Below, one piece after another: positions 36,771 to 47,469 of a stretch of 64,000 nt of DNA. Within the stretch, counting starts at the first letter, position 1; every line of letters starts with the position of its first letter. Origin of the DNA: Mycobacteroides sp. LB1. GTDB lineage: Bacteria > Actinomycetota > Actinomycetes > Mycobacteriales > Mycobacteriaceae. The notes beneath the pieces were generated by a model that saw nothing but the letters and a program-made list of their open reading frames with translations, searched no databases and was not told the origin of the DNA. The position numbers were made by a program, and so were the translations under genes. Location: contig NZ_JACCFF010000003.1 of assembly GCF_013449725.1 (NCBI RefSeq), positions 248,001-312,000 on the forward strand. Direction: 5' to 3'.

Positions 36771-38048
36771 ATGGCCACGGCATCAACGCCAGTTTCGGCC
36801 GCCACCCTCGCGGGGGCGGATGAGGCCGCCGCGTACATCGCGCGACAGGCGTTCTGCGATGACGAGGTGGGAGCTGTAGGGCTCGAACTTGAGTCCCACA
36901 GTGTCGACCTCGCTCACCCGGAGCGACGGGTGCAATGGCGGCGTTTGCAGGAGATTGCCGCTTCAATCGGACCACTGCCCGGCGCCAGCACCATCACCTT
37001 CGAGCCGGGCGGCGCGGTGGAACTTTCCGGACCACCGCATCCCGATGTGTCCGCGGCGATCACTGCGATGCGTGCGGATCGCCAGATCCTGGCCGCCGCA
37101 TTCGGCGACGCGGGGGTGGCGCTGGCGGCGCTCGGCACCGACCCACTGCGTGCGCCGGAGCGGATTAATCCGAGTGCCAGGTACGGCGCGATGGCCAAGC
37201 ATTTTGATGCAGCGGGGGTCGGCGGACCTGGTGCCCAGATGATGACGTCTACGGCATCGCTACAAGTCAATCTGCAGTCCGGACGTCGAAGCCAGTGGCG
37301 GGACCGGTTCGCACTTGCGCAACGCATCGGTCCGACATTGGTGGCGCTGTCGGCGTCCTCCCCGATGCTCGCCGGGCAACCCACGGGATGGCGTAATACC
37401 CGGCAACGGATTTGGGAGCTTTTGGACCCCCGTCGTTGCGGCGTCGTGCCGATCGGCGATGATCCGGCCGAGTCGTGGGCCCGGTATGCCCTGCGGGCGC
37501 CGGTGATGCTGGTGAGAGGCAACAGAGACTCCAAGGAAGGCTCCGGGGAACAAGTCACGGCTGAAGCGGTTGTCACCGATGTGCCGTTCTCCGCGTGGGT
37601 CGATGGACAGGTGATGGTGGGCGATCGCCGACCAACCACCGAGGATCTTGATTACCACCTCACTACGTTGTTTCCGCCGGTACGGCCGCGGGGTTGGTTC
37701 GAGCTGCGGTATTTGGATGCGGCACCCGATTTCTGGTGGCCGGCGTTGGCGTTTACCGCCACCGCGGTGCTCGACCACCCGGCGGCCGCGGATATCGCCG
37801 CGGAGGCGGTGGAGCCTGTCGACGAAGCCTGGGAGACCGCGGCGCGGGTCGGTCTGGACGATGGTGACCTGCGCACCGCTGCCTGCAGGCTGGTCGCGGC
37901 CGCGTGTGCGGTGGCACCCGATGAACTGCTGCCCGATTTACTCGATCTCCTGGGCCGCGCTGAGCAAGGTCGATGTCCGGCAGATGATTTCACCGAGAAT
38001 GTCGCTGAATATGGTGTTGCGCAGGCTTTTTCGGGGTTTACTCGATGA
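36771..38048 (+). CDS. egtA: EgtA, glutamate-cysteine ligase of ergothioneine synthesis
   Basis: Makes gamma-glutamylcysteine, the sulfur donor used by EgtB. About 425 aa of the GCS2 family: [15 protein letters not shown] near the start, then [36 protein letters not shown] and [23 protein letters not shown] 36771 is preceded by GGAAG; a GTG five codons upstream is possible. First gene of egtABCDE; its stop overlaps the egtB ATG by 4 nt. Confidence 0.94.
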   Translation: MATASTPVSAATLAGADEAAAYIARQAFCDDEVGAVGLELESHSVDLAHPERRVQWRRLQEIAASIGPLPGASTITFEPGGAVELSGPPHPDVSAAITAMRADRQILAAAFGDAGVALAALGTDPLRAPERINPSARYGAMAKHFDAAGVGGPGAQMMTSTASLQVNLQSGRRSQWRDRFALAQRIGPTLVALSASSPMLAGQPTGWRNTRQRIWELLDPRRCGVVPIGDDPAESWARYALRAPVMLVRGNRDSKEGSGEQVTAEAVVTDVPFSAWVDGQVMVGDRRPTTEDLDYHLTTLFPPVRPRGWFELRYLDAAPDFWWPALAFTATAVLDHPAAADIAAEAVEPVDEAWETAARVGLDDGDLRTAACRLVAAACAVAPDELLPDLLDLLGRAEQGRCPADDFTENVAEYGVAQAFSGFTR

Positions 38049-39328
38049 TCAGGGAAGCGCTGGCGCGCGATCTCGAAGCGGCCCGTATCCGCACGCTGAC
38101 GATCACCGACCACGATGACGTCGAGCTACATCGCCAGTACGACCCGTTGATGAGCCCATTGGTGTGGGACCTCGCGCATATCGGGCAGCAGGAAGAGCTG
38201 TGGCTGCTGCGCGATGGCGATCCGCGAAAGCCTGGGATGCTGCCCGGAGACATCGAGTCTCTGTACGACGCGTTCCGCCACACCCGAGCAAGCAGGGTTC
38301 AGCTGCCGTTACTCTCCCCGGCAGAAGCGCGGTCCTTCTGCCATGAGGTGCGGGGCCGGGTCTTGGACCGGCTGGAGGCGCTGCCCTTCGACGGGTCCGC
38401 ACGTTCGGACGAGTTTGTGTACGCGATGGTGCTCAGCCACGAACACCAACACAATGAAACCATGTTGCAGGCCTTGTCGATTCGTCGCGGGGCTGCGCTG
38501 CTGGAGCGCACTGTGCCACTGCCGCCGGGTCGCCCCGGTATGGCGGGAAGCTCGGTGCTGGTCTCGGAGGGGCCCTTCGTTCTGGGCGTCGCTGCGGTCG
38601 ACGAGCCGTTCTCTCTGGACAACGAGCGCCCCGCGCATACCTTGCACCTCAAGAGCTTTCGGATCGGCAGGGTTCCGGTGACCAATGCCGAGTGGTCGGC
38701 GTTCATCGCCGACGGCGGATATCTGCGCGAGGAATTCTGGACCGAGATCGGGTGGGCACACCGGTGCGCGGAAGACCTGACAGCACCCCAGTTCTGGAAT
38801 CAAGGTGGGACGCTCACACGGTTCGGACGCGAGTTGGAGATCGTGTCCGATGAGCCGGTGCAGCATGTCAGCTTCCACGAGGCGCAGGCCTACGCGGCGT
38901 GGGCGGGTGCGCGATTACCGACCGAGGCCGAATGGGAGAAGGCGTGCACGTGGGACCCGAAAGCCGTTGCACGACGCCGTTTTCCGTGGGGTATGGATGT
39001 TCCAAGTAGTGACCGTGCCAATCTCGGTGGAGGTGCGTTGGGACCCGCCCCCGTCGGGGCCTACCCGGCGTCGGCATCCGCCTACGGTGTCGAGCAGATG
39101 CTCGGCGACGTATGGGAATGGACGACGTCCCCGTTGCGTCCGTGGCCGGGTTTCATGCCGATGATCTACCAGCAGTACAGCGAGCCGTTTTTCGATGGTG
39201 ACTATCGCGTGCTGCGCGGGGGGTCTTGGGCGGTGGCTCCTTCGATTATGCGGCCCAGCTTCCGGAACTGGGATCACCCGATCCGGCGGCAGATCTTCAG
39301 TGGCGTTCGTCTGGCGTGGGACGTTTAG
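38045..39328 (+). CDS. egtB: EgtB, hercynine oxygenase (sulfoxide synthase)
   Basis: Non-haem iron enzyme joining hercynine and gamma-glutamylcysteine with O2. 427 aa: N-terminal DinB-like domain with iron ligands His45 ([11 protein letters not shown]), His132 and His136 ([10 protein letters not shown]). The C-terminal formylglycine-generating-like domain has [29 protein letters not shown] and the end [15 protein letters not shown]. Overlaps egtA (ATGA). Confidence 0.96.
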   Translation: MIREALARDLEAARIRTLTITDHDDVELHRQYDPLMSPLVWDLAHIGQQEELWLLRDGDPRKPGMLPGDIESLYDAFRHTRASRVQLPLLSPAEARSFCHEVRGRVLDRLEALPFDGSARSDEFVYAMVLSHEHQHNETMLQALSIRRGAALLERTVPLPPGRPGMAGSSVLVSEGPFVLGVAAVDEPFSLDNERPAHTLHLKSFRIGRVPVTNAEWSAFIADGGYLREEFWTEIGWAHRCAEDLTAPQFWNQGGTLTRFGRELEIVSDEPVQHVSFHEAQAYAAWAGARLPTEAEWEKACTWDPKAVARRRFPWGMDVPSSDRANLGGGALGPAPVGAYPASASAYGVEQMLGDVWEWTTSPLRPWPGFMPMIYQQYSEPFFDGDYRVLRGGSWAVAPSIMRPSFRNWDHPIRRQIFSGVRLAWDV

Positions 39329-39329
39329 C

Positions 39330-40010
39330 GTGTGCCGTCATCTGGGCTGGTTAGGTGAGCCGCGGAGCCTGTCGTCGCTGATCCTGGAACCGTCGCATGG
39401 CCTCCTGGTCCAGTCGTATGCCCCACGGCGCCAACAACACGGCTTGGTTAACGCCGACGGATGGGGTGCGGGCTTCTTCACTGATGGCGAGCCACACCGA
39501 TGGCGTAGCGCACGGCCCCTCTGGGGCGATGCCTCCTTCGCGTCGGTGGCTCCGGTGCTGCGCAGCGGGTGTGTGGTGGCGGCAGTCCGGTCGGCCAGCG
39601 TAGGGATGCCCATCGACGAGTCCGCGGCCGCGCCGTTCACCGACGGAACCTGGTTGTTATCGCATAACGGGATCGTCGATCGCGGCACGGTAGGGCAAGT
39701 ATCGGGTGCTGAGTCGGTGGTGGATAGTGCGGTTCTGGCGGCACGTGTATTCGATGCGGGCGTAGATAGTCTGGGGGAGACAGTTCGGCGGGTCGGGGCG
39801 GCAGATCCGCAGGCTCGACTGAACATCCTGGTGGCCAATGGAAATGAGTTGATCGCCACCACATGGGGTGACACCCTGTCGATTCTGCAGGCCGCCGACG
39901 GCGTGGTGGTGGCGAGTGAACCGTATGACGACGACCCATCCTGGGTCGATATCCCGGACCGGCGATTGGTGCGGGTACGCGATGGGAAGGTACAGGTAGA
40001 AGGACTATGA
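39330..40010 (+). CDS. egtC: EgtC, gamma-glutamyl hercynylcysteine sulfoxide hydrolase
   Basis: Class II glutamine amidotransferase-like hydrolase that removes the glutamyl group. The GTG start leads directly to Cys2 ([10 protein letters not shown]), the N-terminal nucleophile exposed after Met removal. Family features are [16 protein letters not shown] and LLSHNGIVD. 226 aa. The start lies 1 nt after the egtB stop. Homology and the need for Cys2 fix this start over longer versions. Confidence 0.95.
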   Translation: MCRHLGWLGEPRSLSSLILEPSHGLLVQSYAPRRQQHGLVNADGWGAGFFTDGEPHRWRSARPLWGDASFASVAPVLRSGCVVAAVRSASVGMPIDESAAAPFTDGTWLLSHNGIVDRGTVGQVSGAESVVDSAVLAARVFDAGVDSLGETVRRVGAADPQARLNILVANGNELIATTWGDTLSILQAADGVVVASEPYDDDPSWVDIPDRRLVRVRDGKVQVEGL

Positions 40011-40017
40011 CGCCGTT

Positions 40018-40974
40018 ATGAGCCTGACGTTGGAAAATCACCTGGCCTCCGGCGCAGCGGCTCAGGCCCTGCGTCGCGACGTGCGACTGGGTTTGGCCTC
40101 GACGCCGAAATCGCTCCCCCCGAAATGGTTTTACGATGAGGTGGGCAGCGACCTGTTCGACGAGATCACTCGGCTTCCGGAGTACTATCCGACGCGTACC
40201 GAGGCTGGGCTGCTCCGCGTCCACGCGGCCGATATCGCGGCGGCCTCGGGTGCCGACACGCTGGTCGAGCTGGGCAGCGGCACGTCGGAGAAGACCCGGA
40301 TGCTGCTAGATGCGTTGGGCCCTAATACGTTCATTCCCTTCGATGTGGATTCCGGGGTGCTGCGTGCGGCGGGCGACGCGCTCGTCGACGAGTATCCGGG
40401 GATGCGAGTGCGGGCGGTGTGTGGAGACTTCGAGAAGGACCTTAGACAGATTCCACGTGAAGGGCGCCGGCTGGTGGCCTTCCTCGGATCGACGATCGGA
40501 AACCTGACCGCCGAACCACGGGCGCGGTTCCTGGCCGATGTTGCGGCGACGCTGGAAAGCGGTGAAATGCTTTTACTGGGAACCGATTTGGTAAAAGAGA
40601 CGGAGCGCCTGGTGCGGGCCTACGACGACAGTGCGGGGGTCACCGCTGCCTTCAACCGCAACGTCTTGGCGGTGATCAACCGTGAGCTCGATGCGGATTT
40701 CGATCTGGAGGCCTTCGAGCATGTCGCGCTGTGGAACGACGATGAGGAGCGCATGGAGATGTGGCTGCGTTCGGTACGCGACCAACGGGTGACGGTTGGA
40801 GCGCTGAACCTTTCCGTCGATTTCGGGGATGGGGAGATGATGCTGACCGAGGTGTCGTGCAAGTTCCGCCAGGAGGGTGTGGTGCGCGAGCTTGCTGCCG
40901 CTGGACTACGTCAGATTCATTGGTGGACTGATGATTCCAATGATTTCGGGCTGTCGTTGGCAGTGAAGGGATGA
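40018..40974 (+). CDS. egtD: EgtD, histidine N-alpha-methyltransferase
   Basis: SAM-dependent trimethylation of histidine to hercynine, the first dedicated step. 318 aa: [28 protein letters not shown], the SAM site [29 protein letters not shown], and the C-terminal [13 protein letters not shown]. Located between egtC (7 nt) and egtE (4-nt overlap). Confidence 0.96.
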   Translation: MSLTLENHLASGAAAQALRRDVRLGLASTPKSLPPKWFYDEVGSDLFDEITRLPEYYPTRTEAGLLRVHAADIAAASGADTLVELGSGTSEKTRMLLDALGPNTFIPFDVDSGVLRAAGDALVDEYPGMRVRAVCGDFEKDLRQIPREGRRLVAFLGSTIGNLTAEPRARFLADVAATLESGEMLLLGTDLVKETERLVRAYDDSAGVTAAFNRNVLAVINRELDADFDLEAFEHVALWNDDEERMEMWLRSVRDQRVTVGALNLSVDFGDGEMMLTEVSCKFRQEGVVRELAAAGLRQIHWWTDDSNDFGLSLAVKG

Positions 40975-42041
40975 GCCTGGGCGAGCGGTGGCGGCAGGCG
41001 CGGCCACCGGTTCTCGGAGCGCACCTGGACTCGGCTGCCTGCTCACGGCAGAGCGTCGAGACCATACGTGCGGTAGCTCAGCACGCCGAACATGAGGCGC
41101 AGATCGGCGGGTACGTGGCGCAGGAGGCCGCGGCACCGGTCCTCGATGCCGGACGTACCGCGGTGCGTCAACTGACGGGTATGCCCGAGGCCGAGGTGCA
41201 TTTCACCACTGGCGCGGCCGACGCGCTGCGTACGCTCCTGCAATCGTGGCCCGCCGATGCTGGCCGAGTGATTGCTTGTCTGCCAGGTGAATTCGGTCCG
41301 AACCTGATGATCATGAACCACTTCGGATTCACTCCGGTGTGGCTCCCGGTGGATGGGGCCGGTCGTGCCGATCTTGATGGGATCGAGGCTTTCCTGGGCC
41401 GCGAAAAGGTCGACCTGGTGCATTTCACCGCGGTTGGCAGCCACCGTGGCACCGTGCAGCCCGCCGCCGAGGTGGTCGCGCTGGCGCGAGCGGCGGCGGT
41501 CCCCGTTGTGGTCGATGCCGCCCAAGCTTTGGGGCATATCGATTGCACCTATGGCGCGGACGCCATGTACGCGCCGTCACGCAAGTGGTTGGCGGGGCCG
41601 CGCGGCGTGGGTGTCCTCACGGTCAATCCGTCTCTCGCGCATCTTGTTCCGCAGTGGGCGGGGCATGTCGAGGCACACGTCGCCGGTTGGGTGGGTCTGT
41701 CGGTCGCGGTGGGCCAGCATCTCGCCGCCGGTGCCGCGGACGTTCAGTCAGCATTGGCCGAACGTGGGCGGGCGGCCCGCAAGATCCTGGGAGACCTCAA
41801 GGATTGGCGCGTCGTGGAATCGGTCGAGGAGCCGAGTGCTATCACGACATTGGAACCCGTGGGCGATGCCGATGTAGTCGAGGTCCGGGCGCGCCTGATA
41901 GAGGAACATTCGATCGTGACGACAGCCGCCGAGATCGTGCGTGCACCGTTCGAGATGACCAAACCGGTGCTGCGGATCAGCGCGCACGTCGATGGCACCG
42001 ACGAGGAGCTGGAACTGCTGGCAGAAGCATTGCGGGGTTGA
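40971..42041 (+). CDS. egtE: EgtE, PLP-dependent C-S lyase of ergothioneine synthesis
   Basis: Cleaves hercynylcysteine sulfoxide to ergothioneine. 356 aa fold-type I PLP enzyme related to cysteine desulfurases. [14 protein letters not shown] binds PLP, and the Schiff-base lysine lies in [20 protein letters not shown] overlaps the egtD stop (ATGA). Last gene of the five-gene unit. Confidence 0.94.
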   Translation: MSLGERWRQARPPVLGAHLDSAACSRQSVETIRAVAQHAEHEAQIGGYVAQEAAAPVLDAGRTAVRQLTGMPEAEVHFTTGAADALRTLLQSWPADAGRVIACLPGEFGPNLMIMNHFGFTPVWLPVDGAGRADLDGIEAFLGREKVDLVHFTAVGSHRGTVQPAAEVVALARAAAVPVVVDAAQALGHIDCTYGADAMYAPSRKWLAGPRGVGVLTVNPSLAHLVPQWAGHVEAHVAGWVGLSVAVGQHLAAGAADVQSALAERGRAARKILGDLKDWRVVESVEEPSAITTLEPVGDADVVEVRARLIEEHSIVTTAAEIVRAPFEMTKPVLRISAHVDGTDEELELLAEALRG

Positions 42042-42179
42042 GCCGGCTCCGCTACCACATCACGGCAGAATGTTGTCCACCGCTTTACGCTGTCGCATAG
42101 CGGTAGTGGGACGTTCTTGACTAACCCGGCCGAGCGCAGGATCGTCTCGGTGTGTCCGCCGTCGGCTTGGGCGGTGAGG

Positions 42180-42199
42180 TGACGCAGCGCGTTGCGTCA
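42180..42199. terminator. Short hairpin at the convergent egtE / ligase junction
   Basis: TGACGCA (42180-42186) and TGCGTCA (42193-42199) form a perfect 7-bp stem with a 6-nt loop that includes the stop codon of the leftward gene. It may serve as a weak terminator. The other 138 bp between it and egtE show nothing else recognisable. Confidence 0.4.
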
Positions 42200-43675
42200 A
42201 TCCGGCAACTTCCAGGTGTGCACCGGCTCGTTGGAATGCATGTGTTCGCAATACATCCGGAGCATTTCGGTGAGCGCCGCATCGCGATTCAACCCGCGGT
42301 CCTCCAGCGCGCCCACCGTGCGCCTCTGCCAGACCGCGCCGTTGATACCCGACTTCGCGCGCGCCTCGATGACGCCGAGATAGCGGTCGCGCACCTCGGT
42401 GGCCACCCCCCAGCGTCGCAACCCTTCGTGTGCCATCGGCAGCAGGTGGCGCAGCGTCAATTCGTCGGCGGTGATCTCTCCGACTCCCGGCCAGTACAAC
42501 CTGGCCTCCGCACCATGCCGTGCACCTTCGAGGAAATTGTCATGTGCCGCAGCGAAAGTCATCTTGGTCCACACCGGCCGGTCATCCTCGGAGAGGGCGC
42601 GCAGCGCTCCGTAATAGAACGCGGCATTCGCCATCACGTCGATGACCGTCGGCCCGGCTGGCAATACTCGGTTCTCCACCCGCAGATGCGGGGTGCCATT
42701 GACGACGTCATAGATCGGCCGGTTCCAGCGGTAGACGGTTCCGTTGTGCAACCGCAGTTCCTGAAGTCTCGGCGCCCTTCCGGCTGCGAGCTCGGCCACG
42801 GGGTCCTCATCGGAAATCTCCGGTAGCAGCGACGGGAAGTAGAGGACATTCTCTTCGAACAGGTCGAAGATCGAGGTGATCCAGCGCTCGCCAAACCACA
42901 CCCTGGGGCGCACGCCCTGCACCTTGAGCTCTTGCGGACGGGTGTCGGTGGACTGTGCGAAGAGCTCCACCCGCGTCTCCGCCCACAATGACTTGCCGAA
43001 GAAGAACGGTGAGTTGGCGGCCAGAGCCAGTTGCGGACCCGCCAGCACCTGGGCCGCGTTCCAGTTGGCGGCGAAATCGTCAGGTGCCACCTGTAGATGC
43101 AGCTGAATACTCGTACACGCCGATTCCGGGGCGATCGACGGCGACCTGACACTGAGCCGTTCCGCGCCGACGATATCGATCTGCATGTCCTCACCGCGCG
43201 CGGTGAACACGGCGTCGTTCAGTGCCCGATACCGGGAGGACGGGCTCATCCAGGCGCCGTCGAGATGCTTGGGCATCACCGTCGGCAGGATGCCAATCAT
43301 CACGATGTGCGCACCCCGCTCGCCGGCACGCTCCTCCGCGGCGTTGAGGCTGGCGCGCACGTCGTTCTCGAGTTCGAGCGCCGCCGAGCCCGGAAGTGCT
43401 CGGGGCGGCACATTCAATTCGATGTTGTAGGCGCCCAGTTCGGTCTGAAACGCCGGATCGGCGATCGAGGCGAGTACCTCGGTGTTCGTCATCGCGGGCT
43501 GGTAGTCGCCGTCGACCAGGTTGAATTCGATCTCCATGCCGGTCAGCGGGCGCTCGAAGTCGAATCGGGACTCCGACAGCATGGTCTCGAACACGTCCAG
43601 ACAGTTCTGCACCTTGGTGCGGTAGGCCCGGCGGTGCTCACCGGTGAACTGCGTCCGCGCGACTTCGTCGCCCAT
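42197..43675 (-). CDS. Glutamate-cysteine ligase-family (GCS2-like) carboxylate-amine ligase
   Basis: 492 aa. ATP-grasp-like glutamine-synthetase-fold ligase of the GCS2 superfamily: PLTGMEIEFNLVDGDYQPAM, LGAYNIELNVPPRALPG, ACTSIQLHLQVAPDDFAANW, and LRVENRVLPAGPTVIDVMAN, which are substrate and metal segments. It is longer than EgtA and not closely alike. It lies beside, but opposite to, the ergothioneine operon. Mycobacteria do not make glutathione, so the product may be gamma-glutamylcysteine or another dipeptide. Start ATG 43675 is consistent with the family; substrate unknown. Confidence 0.82.
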   Translation of the reverse strand: MGDEVARTQFTGEHRRAYRTKVQNCLDVFETMLSESRFDFERPLTGMEIEFNLVDGDYQPAMTNTEVLASIADPAFQTELGAYNIELNVPPRALPGSAALELENDVRASLNAAEERAGERGAHIVMIGILPTVMPKHLDGAWMSPSSRYRALNDAVFTARGEDMQIDIVGAERLSVRSPSIAPESACTSIQLHLQVAPDDFAANWNAAQVLAGPQLALAANSPFFFGKSLWAETRVELFAQSTDTRPQELKVQGVRPRVWFGERWITSIFDLFEENVLYFPSLLPEISDEDPVAELAAGRAPRLQELRLHNGTVYRWNRPIYDVVNGTPHLRVENRVLPAGPTVIDVMANAAFYYGALRALSEDDRPVWTKMTFAAAHDNFLEGARHGAEARLYWPGVGEITADELTLRHLLPMAHEGLRRWGVATEVRDRYLGVIEARAKSGINGAVWQRRTVGALEDRGLNRDAALTEMLRMYCEHMHSNEPVHTWKLPD

Positions 43676-43937
43676 GCGACATATTGTTCCCCAACCAACG
43701 CCTTGGACCTGGCGATTTGCCTGCGCGGCGTGCTGGACGATTTCAGCAGGAAGAACCCTGAAAAAAGGCTGAAAAAGATGGAACCAAATCCGGACTAGTG
43801 CCGTCGTATCTGTTCAGAAGCGCATTCTGACGATGAACCGCGAGGTGAACAGGGTTGAGTGGTAACTGTGTTCTCCGGACCCCGCGGCTTGCATTACCGT
43901 CACGTGCGCGCAGGACTGGTTCCTTGGGGAGGTATCT

Positions 43938-44237
43938 ATGAGCGACATCATGAAGGCCAATGGTGCCGAGATGTCACGTCTGGCGACTCGGGTGGCAGGG
44001 CGCGCAAAAGATGCGCTCCCCGACGTTGATTTCGAAGCAGCGGCCAACGCGGTCGCCGGCACCGAGTTCGCCGAGGTGCTGCGGGCGGTCAGTGCGGCGC
44101 TCAAGCGCGCCGGAGGCGGTGCATCGGAACGCATCGAGGTCATCTCGAACTTTGTTCAGCGCAGCTCGGGTTCGTTGACGGGTCAGGACGCTGTCAACGG
44201 CAAGCAGGTGTCCAGGGCCGGGGAGGTCAGGCTGTGA
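43938..44237 (+). CDS. Small helical T7SS-associated protein (EspC/WXG100-like partner)
   Basis: 99 aa, predicted two-helix hairpin (MSDIMKANGAEMSRLATRVA and EFAEVLRAVSAALKRAGG), no cysteine, no signal peptide and no WXG. The size, location directly before a WXG-containing protein and 4-nt GTGA overlap suggest a heterodimer partner for type VII export, comparable to EspC-like proteins. GGGGAGG lies 5 nt before the ATG. The 262 bp upstream contains no recognised gene. Confidence 0.72.
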   Translation: MSDIMKANGAEMSRLATRVAGRAKDALPDVDFEAAANAVAGTEFAEVLRAVSAALKRAGGGASERIEVISNFVQRSSGSLTGQDAVNGKQVSRAGEVRL

Positions 44238-45391
44238 GGCCGACGATTTCGCAGCTACGTGGTTGGGATATGGGCAACCTCGACGCGGCCGCAAAGGCCA
44301 TCGAAGACGCCAGCAAGAATCTGGACCTGTCCATCGATGGTGTGGTCCGCGATCTCGATTCGGCGGAGTCGTACTGGAAGGGCAGCTCGTTCAAATCCGC
44401 ATACAACCAGGCATCGAGTGAGCAGTCCTCGACCAACCGGCTCTCGTTCGCGATCACCAGCGTTGCCGACGCGGTCCGTGGCGGGCACTCTTCTCTGACC
44501 TCGGCGCGTGACCGGGTGATGGCGTTGGCGGACGAGGCCACCTCCAAGGGCCTGCAGGTTGCCGACGACGGCACCGTCACCGCGCCGGAGGGCAACAAAG
44601 ATCTACAAGCAGAGGCCAGGCGGCTGACCGACGCGATTCGTCAGGCGCTCAAGTCGCTCGAAGAGGCCGATCGCACCTCATCGAACGATCTGCGTAAGGC
44701 ATCGGCGAATGTCGATGAGGAACACCAGGCTGCCAATACCCAGCCCGCGGCGTTCGTCCCGTCGAGTGCCGGCGCGGGCGCGGCGAGTGGCGCCATGAAC
44801 GGCGGTTTTGGCGGTGGCAGCGGGGGCGGCAGTGGAGGCGGCCACGGGGGTGGTTTTGGCAGCAGCGGTGGCAGTGGTGGCGGCCACGGCTCCGGAGGCG
44901 GCACACCTGACGGCACCTACTCCAATACCGGTGCTCCGGCGCTGCGGCCCTCCGGACCGTCCGTATTCATGAACTTGGACGCCGGACAGATGGAAGTCGC
45001 CCGGAAGATCGTCGAGGAGGGCCTGCGTCGCGGGCTGTCTCCTGAAGCCATCCAGATCGCGCTGGCGACCGCGCTGACGGAGTCTGGCCTGCGGAGTCTG
45101 GCGAATTCCTCGGTGCCCGACTCGATGATGTTCCCCAATGACGGTGTGGGACAGGACCACGACTCGGTTGGGCCGTTCCAGCAACGCCAAAGCTGGGGTG
45201 CCACAGCTGATTTGATGGATCCGACGAGGTCGGCCGGTAAGTTCTACGACCAGTTGGTGAAGGTGTCCGGCTGGCAGGATATGAGCGTTGCTCAAGCCGC
45301 GCAGTCGGTTCAGCGTTCCGCGTTCCCGGACGCCTACGCGAAGTACGAGGCGCAGGCGTCGCAGATTTTCCATCAAGTCTCCGGCAGATAG
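44234..45391 (+). CDS. WXG-type protein with Gly-rich linker and C-terminal lysozyme-like domain
   Basis: 385 aa. The N-terminus (1-100) is a helical WXG100-like hairpin with the turn motif YWKGSSF. A helical part continues to about 165, then a Gly/Ser/His linker (about 185-240; GGFGGGSGGGSGGGHGGG). The C-terminal 140 residues form a lysozyme-like domain common in actinobacterial cell-wall enzymes, with putative catalytic Glu in ATALTESGLRS, then DSVGPFQQRQSWG and SAGKFYDQLVKVSGWQDM. No signal peptide. I infer a peptidoglycan-cleaving effector exported by a type VII system. GTG start overlaps the partner gene. Confidence 0.8.
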   Translation: MRPTISQLRGWDMGNLDAAAKAIEDASKNLDLSIDGVVRDLDSAESYWKGSSFKSAYNQASSEQSSTNRLSFAITSVADAVRGGHSSLTSARDRVMALADEATSKGLQVADDGTVTAPEGNKDLQAEARRLTDAIRQALKSLEEADRTSSNDLRKASANVDEEHQAANTQPAAFVPSSAGAGAASGAMNGGFGGGSGGGSGGGHGGGFGSSGGSGGGHGSGGGTPDGTYSNTGAPALRPSGPSVFMNLDAGQMEVARKIVEEGLRRGLSPEAIQIALATALTESGLRSLANSSVPDSMMFPNDGVGQDHDSVGPFQQRQSWGATADLMDPTRSAGKFYDQLVKVSGWQDMSVAQAAQSVQRSAFPDAYAKYEAQASQIFHQVSGR

Positions 45392-45429
45392 CCGTATTTG
45401 CGTTCGACTGACTGTGGTGCAATGTGGGC

Positions 45430-46059
45430 ATGCCCACGCCACGGCGCACCCAGGAGGAACGCTCGGCGGCAATGCGGGCTCGGCTGCTTGAGGCGACCAT
45501 CGACTGCCTCATCGAGTTCGGCTACTCCGGCACCACCACGGCCCGCATCGCGAATCGTGCAGGTGTCACCCGCGGTGCGCTGATCCATCACTTCCCGTCC
45601 AAGTCGGAGCTGATGGCGGAATCGGTCCGCCACCTCGCGTTCAAGCGCACGCAGGCGGTGCTCGAAGAACTGATGGCAATGGACCAGTCCGCCGACCCGA
45701 TCGACCGGTACCTCGATGTGCTGTGGCGGATCCACCAGGGGCCAATGTTCATCGCGGTGGTGGAACTGCTCATCGCAGCGCGGACCGAGCCCGATCTGCG
45801 AGTACACCTGGACCAGTTCGAGAAGATGGTGCTGCACAATCTGTCGGCGCTCAACGTGCTTGACGATGATCACCCGAGCTCACCCAAGGACCGCCGCGAT
45901 TTCGGTCTGCTCGCCATGGACATCATCCGCGGCGTCCTCCTCAGCAGCTTGACCTCCTCCCAGGAAACCCGCGACCGTCGCTGGTCCCGGGCAAAGCAGA
46001 TGCTGGAGCTGCGACTTCGTGCGCCCCTGCCCAATCCGCAGAAACAAACTGTGCTGTAG
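45430..46059 (+). CDS. TetR-family regulator of the beta-oxidation operon
   Basis: 209 aa. HTH TTTARIANRAGVTRGALIHH at about residues 37-56, followed by the ligand-binding domain. ATG 45430 or GTG 45424. It lies directly upstream of, and in the same direction as, the thiolase-hydratase-SDR genes, whose promoter holds a 6-3-6 palindrome. It probably senses an acyl-CoA. It could also be the factor acting on the CCAACC-type operators elsewhere in the window, though its own promoter lacks that motif. Confidence 0.84.
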   Translation: MPTPRRTQEERSAAMRARLLEATIDCLIEFGYSGTTTARIANRAGVTRGALIHHFPSKSELMAESVRHLAFKRTQAVLEELMAMDQSADPIDRYLDVLWRIHQGPMFIAVVELLIAARTEPDLRVHLDQFEKMVLHNLSALNVLDDDHPSSPKDRRDFGLLAMDIIRGVLLSSLTSSQETRDRRWSRAKQMLELRLRAPLPNPQKQTVL

Positions 46060-46178
46060 GTAAACGCCTCAACCGTTGGATGACGGTTTGACGCGCGTTC
46101 ACCGTGGCTATTGCTGGTCTCTATATGCGGTGATTGCAACGGTTAGGTGCCCACTTTTCGCTCTTACATTCAGGATGG

Positions 46179-46193
46179 AACGTATGTTACGTT
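46179..46193 (+). promoter_or_regulatory. TetR-type operator over the thiolase promoter
   Basis: AACGTA-TGT-TACGTT, a perfect 6-3-6 inverted repeat, 43 bp before the thiolase ATG. A -10-like TATGTT (46183-46188) lies inside it, so binding would block transcription of the three-gene operon. The TetR gene ends 120 bp upstream. Confidence 0.6.
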
Positions 46194-46235
46194 GGCGATG
46201 CCCCCATTGAAGTGTGTGCAAAAGGAGCTTGGAAG

Positions 46236-47453
46236 ATGCCACCTAAGGCCCCCGAGAAGGTTTATGTCATCGGCGTCGGGATGACGAAGTTCGAGAAACC
46301 CGGACGACGTGAAGGTTGGGACTACCCGGTCATGGCCAAGGAGTCGGGCACCAACGCGCTGACCGACGCCGGTATCGACTACGACAAGGTGGAGGCGGCC
46401 TATGTCGGGTACTGCGCGGGTGAATCCACCTCGGGTCAGCGCGCCGTCTACGAGCTCGGTATGACCGGCATCCCGGTCACAAACGTCAACAACAACTGTT
46501 CGACGGGTTCGACCGCGTTGTTCAATGCGGCGCAGGCGATCCGCGGTGGGCTCGCCGATGTCACTCTGGCGCTTGGGTTCGAGAAGATGCAGCCAGGCTC
46601 ACTGGGCGCGACCTTCACCGATCGCGAGCAGCCGATGCAGCGCCACATAGAGGCGCTCGCCGGGTTGTTTGATTTCGCCTTCCCACCTGCACCCTGGATG
46701 TTTGGTGCGGCCGGGCGCGAGCACATGCAGAAGTACGGCACCACCGCCGAGCACTTCGCCAAGATCGGTTACAAGAACCACAAGCACTCGGTGAACAACC
46801 CGTACGCGCAGTTCCAGGAGGAGTACACCCTGGAGGACATTCTGAACGCCAAGATGATCTATGAGCCGTTGACCAAGCTGCAGTGCTCGCCGACCTCGGA
46901 CGGCTCGGGTGCCGCCATCCTGGCCTCGGAGAGGTTCGTCGAGGCGAACGGGCTCGGCGACCGGGCAGTGGAGATCGTCGGCCAGGCAATGACCACCGAC
47001 ACCCCGGGAACCCTGGAATCCAAGTCGGCGATCACCCTGGTGGGGTTCGATATGGCCAAGCTTGCGGCGCAGAAAGTCTATGAGCAGGCCGGCATTTCGC
47101 CCGACGACGTCGATGTCATCGAGCTGCACGACTGCTTCTCTGCCAACGAGCTGATCACCTACGAGGCACTCGGACTGTGTGCCGAGGGTGAGGGCGGCAA
47201 GCTGATCGACAACGGCGACACCACCTACCGTGGCCGCTGGGTCGTCAACCCGTCGGGAGGCCTGATCTCCAAGGGGCACCCGTTGGGGGCCACCGGTTTG
47301 GCGCAGTGCGCCGAGCTGACCTGGCAGCTGCGCGGCGATGCCGATAAGCGTCAGGTGGCGAGCGCGGCCGAGAAGACCGGTGTGGCGCTGCAGCACAACC
47401 TCGGCCTCGGTGGCGCCTGCGTCATCACCGCTTATAAGCCGGCAAACCGCTGA
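46236..47453 (+). CDS. SCP-x-type thiolase (lipid-transfer acyltransferase)
   Basis: 405 aa thiolase of the sterol-carrier/Ltp type. The nucleophilic cysteine lies in [13 protein letters not shown], and the C-terminal [15 protein letters not shown] and [13 protein letters not shown] motifs are present. It performs thiolytic or retro-aldol cleavage of 3-ketoacyl-CoA. ATG 46236 follows AAAGGAG. First of three co-directional genes with a hotdog hydratase and an MFE-2-like SDR, suggesting a complete beta-oxidation round for long or branched acyl groups. Confidence 0.9.
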   Translation: MPPKAPEKVYVIGVGMTKFEKPGRREGWDYPVMAKESGTNALTDAGIDYDKVEAAYVGYCAGESTSGQRAVYELGMTGIPVTNVNNNCSTGSTALFNAAQAIRGGLADVTLALGFEKMQPGSLGATFTDREQPMQRHIEALAGLFDFAFPPAPWMFGAAGREHMQKYGTTAEHFAKIGYKNHKHSVNNPYAQFQEEYTLEDILNAKMIYEPLTKLQCSPTSDGSGAAILASERFVEANGLGDRAVEIVGQAMTTDTPGTLESKSAITLVGFDMAKLAAQKVYEQAGISPDDVDVIELHDCFSANELITYEALGLCAEGEGGKLIDNGDTTYRGRWVVNPSGGLISKGHPLGATGLAQCAELTWQLRGDADKRQVASAAEKTGVALQHNLGLGGACVITAYKPANR

Positions 47454-47469
47454 AAGGGGTTGGCAAATA

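Noticed and set aside
42152..42826. Plus-strand frames of 180-230 codons between egtE and 43800
   Set aside because: They are antisense shadows of the GCS2-like ligase, which has coherent family motifs.
44800..44930. Regular GGC-rich repeats, possible CRISPR or minisatellite
   Set aside because: They encode the Gly/Ser/His linker in frame; there are no spacers or constant-length repeats.
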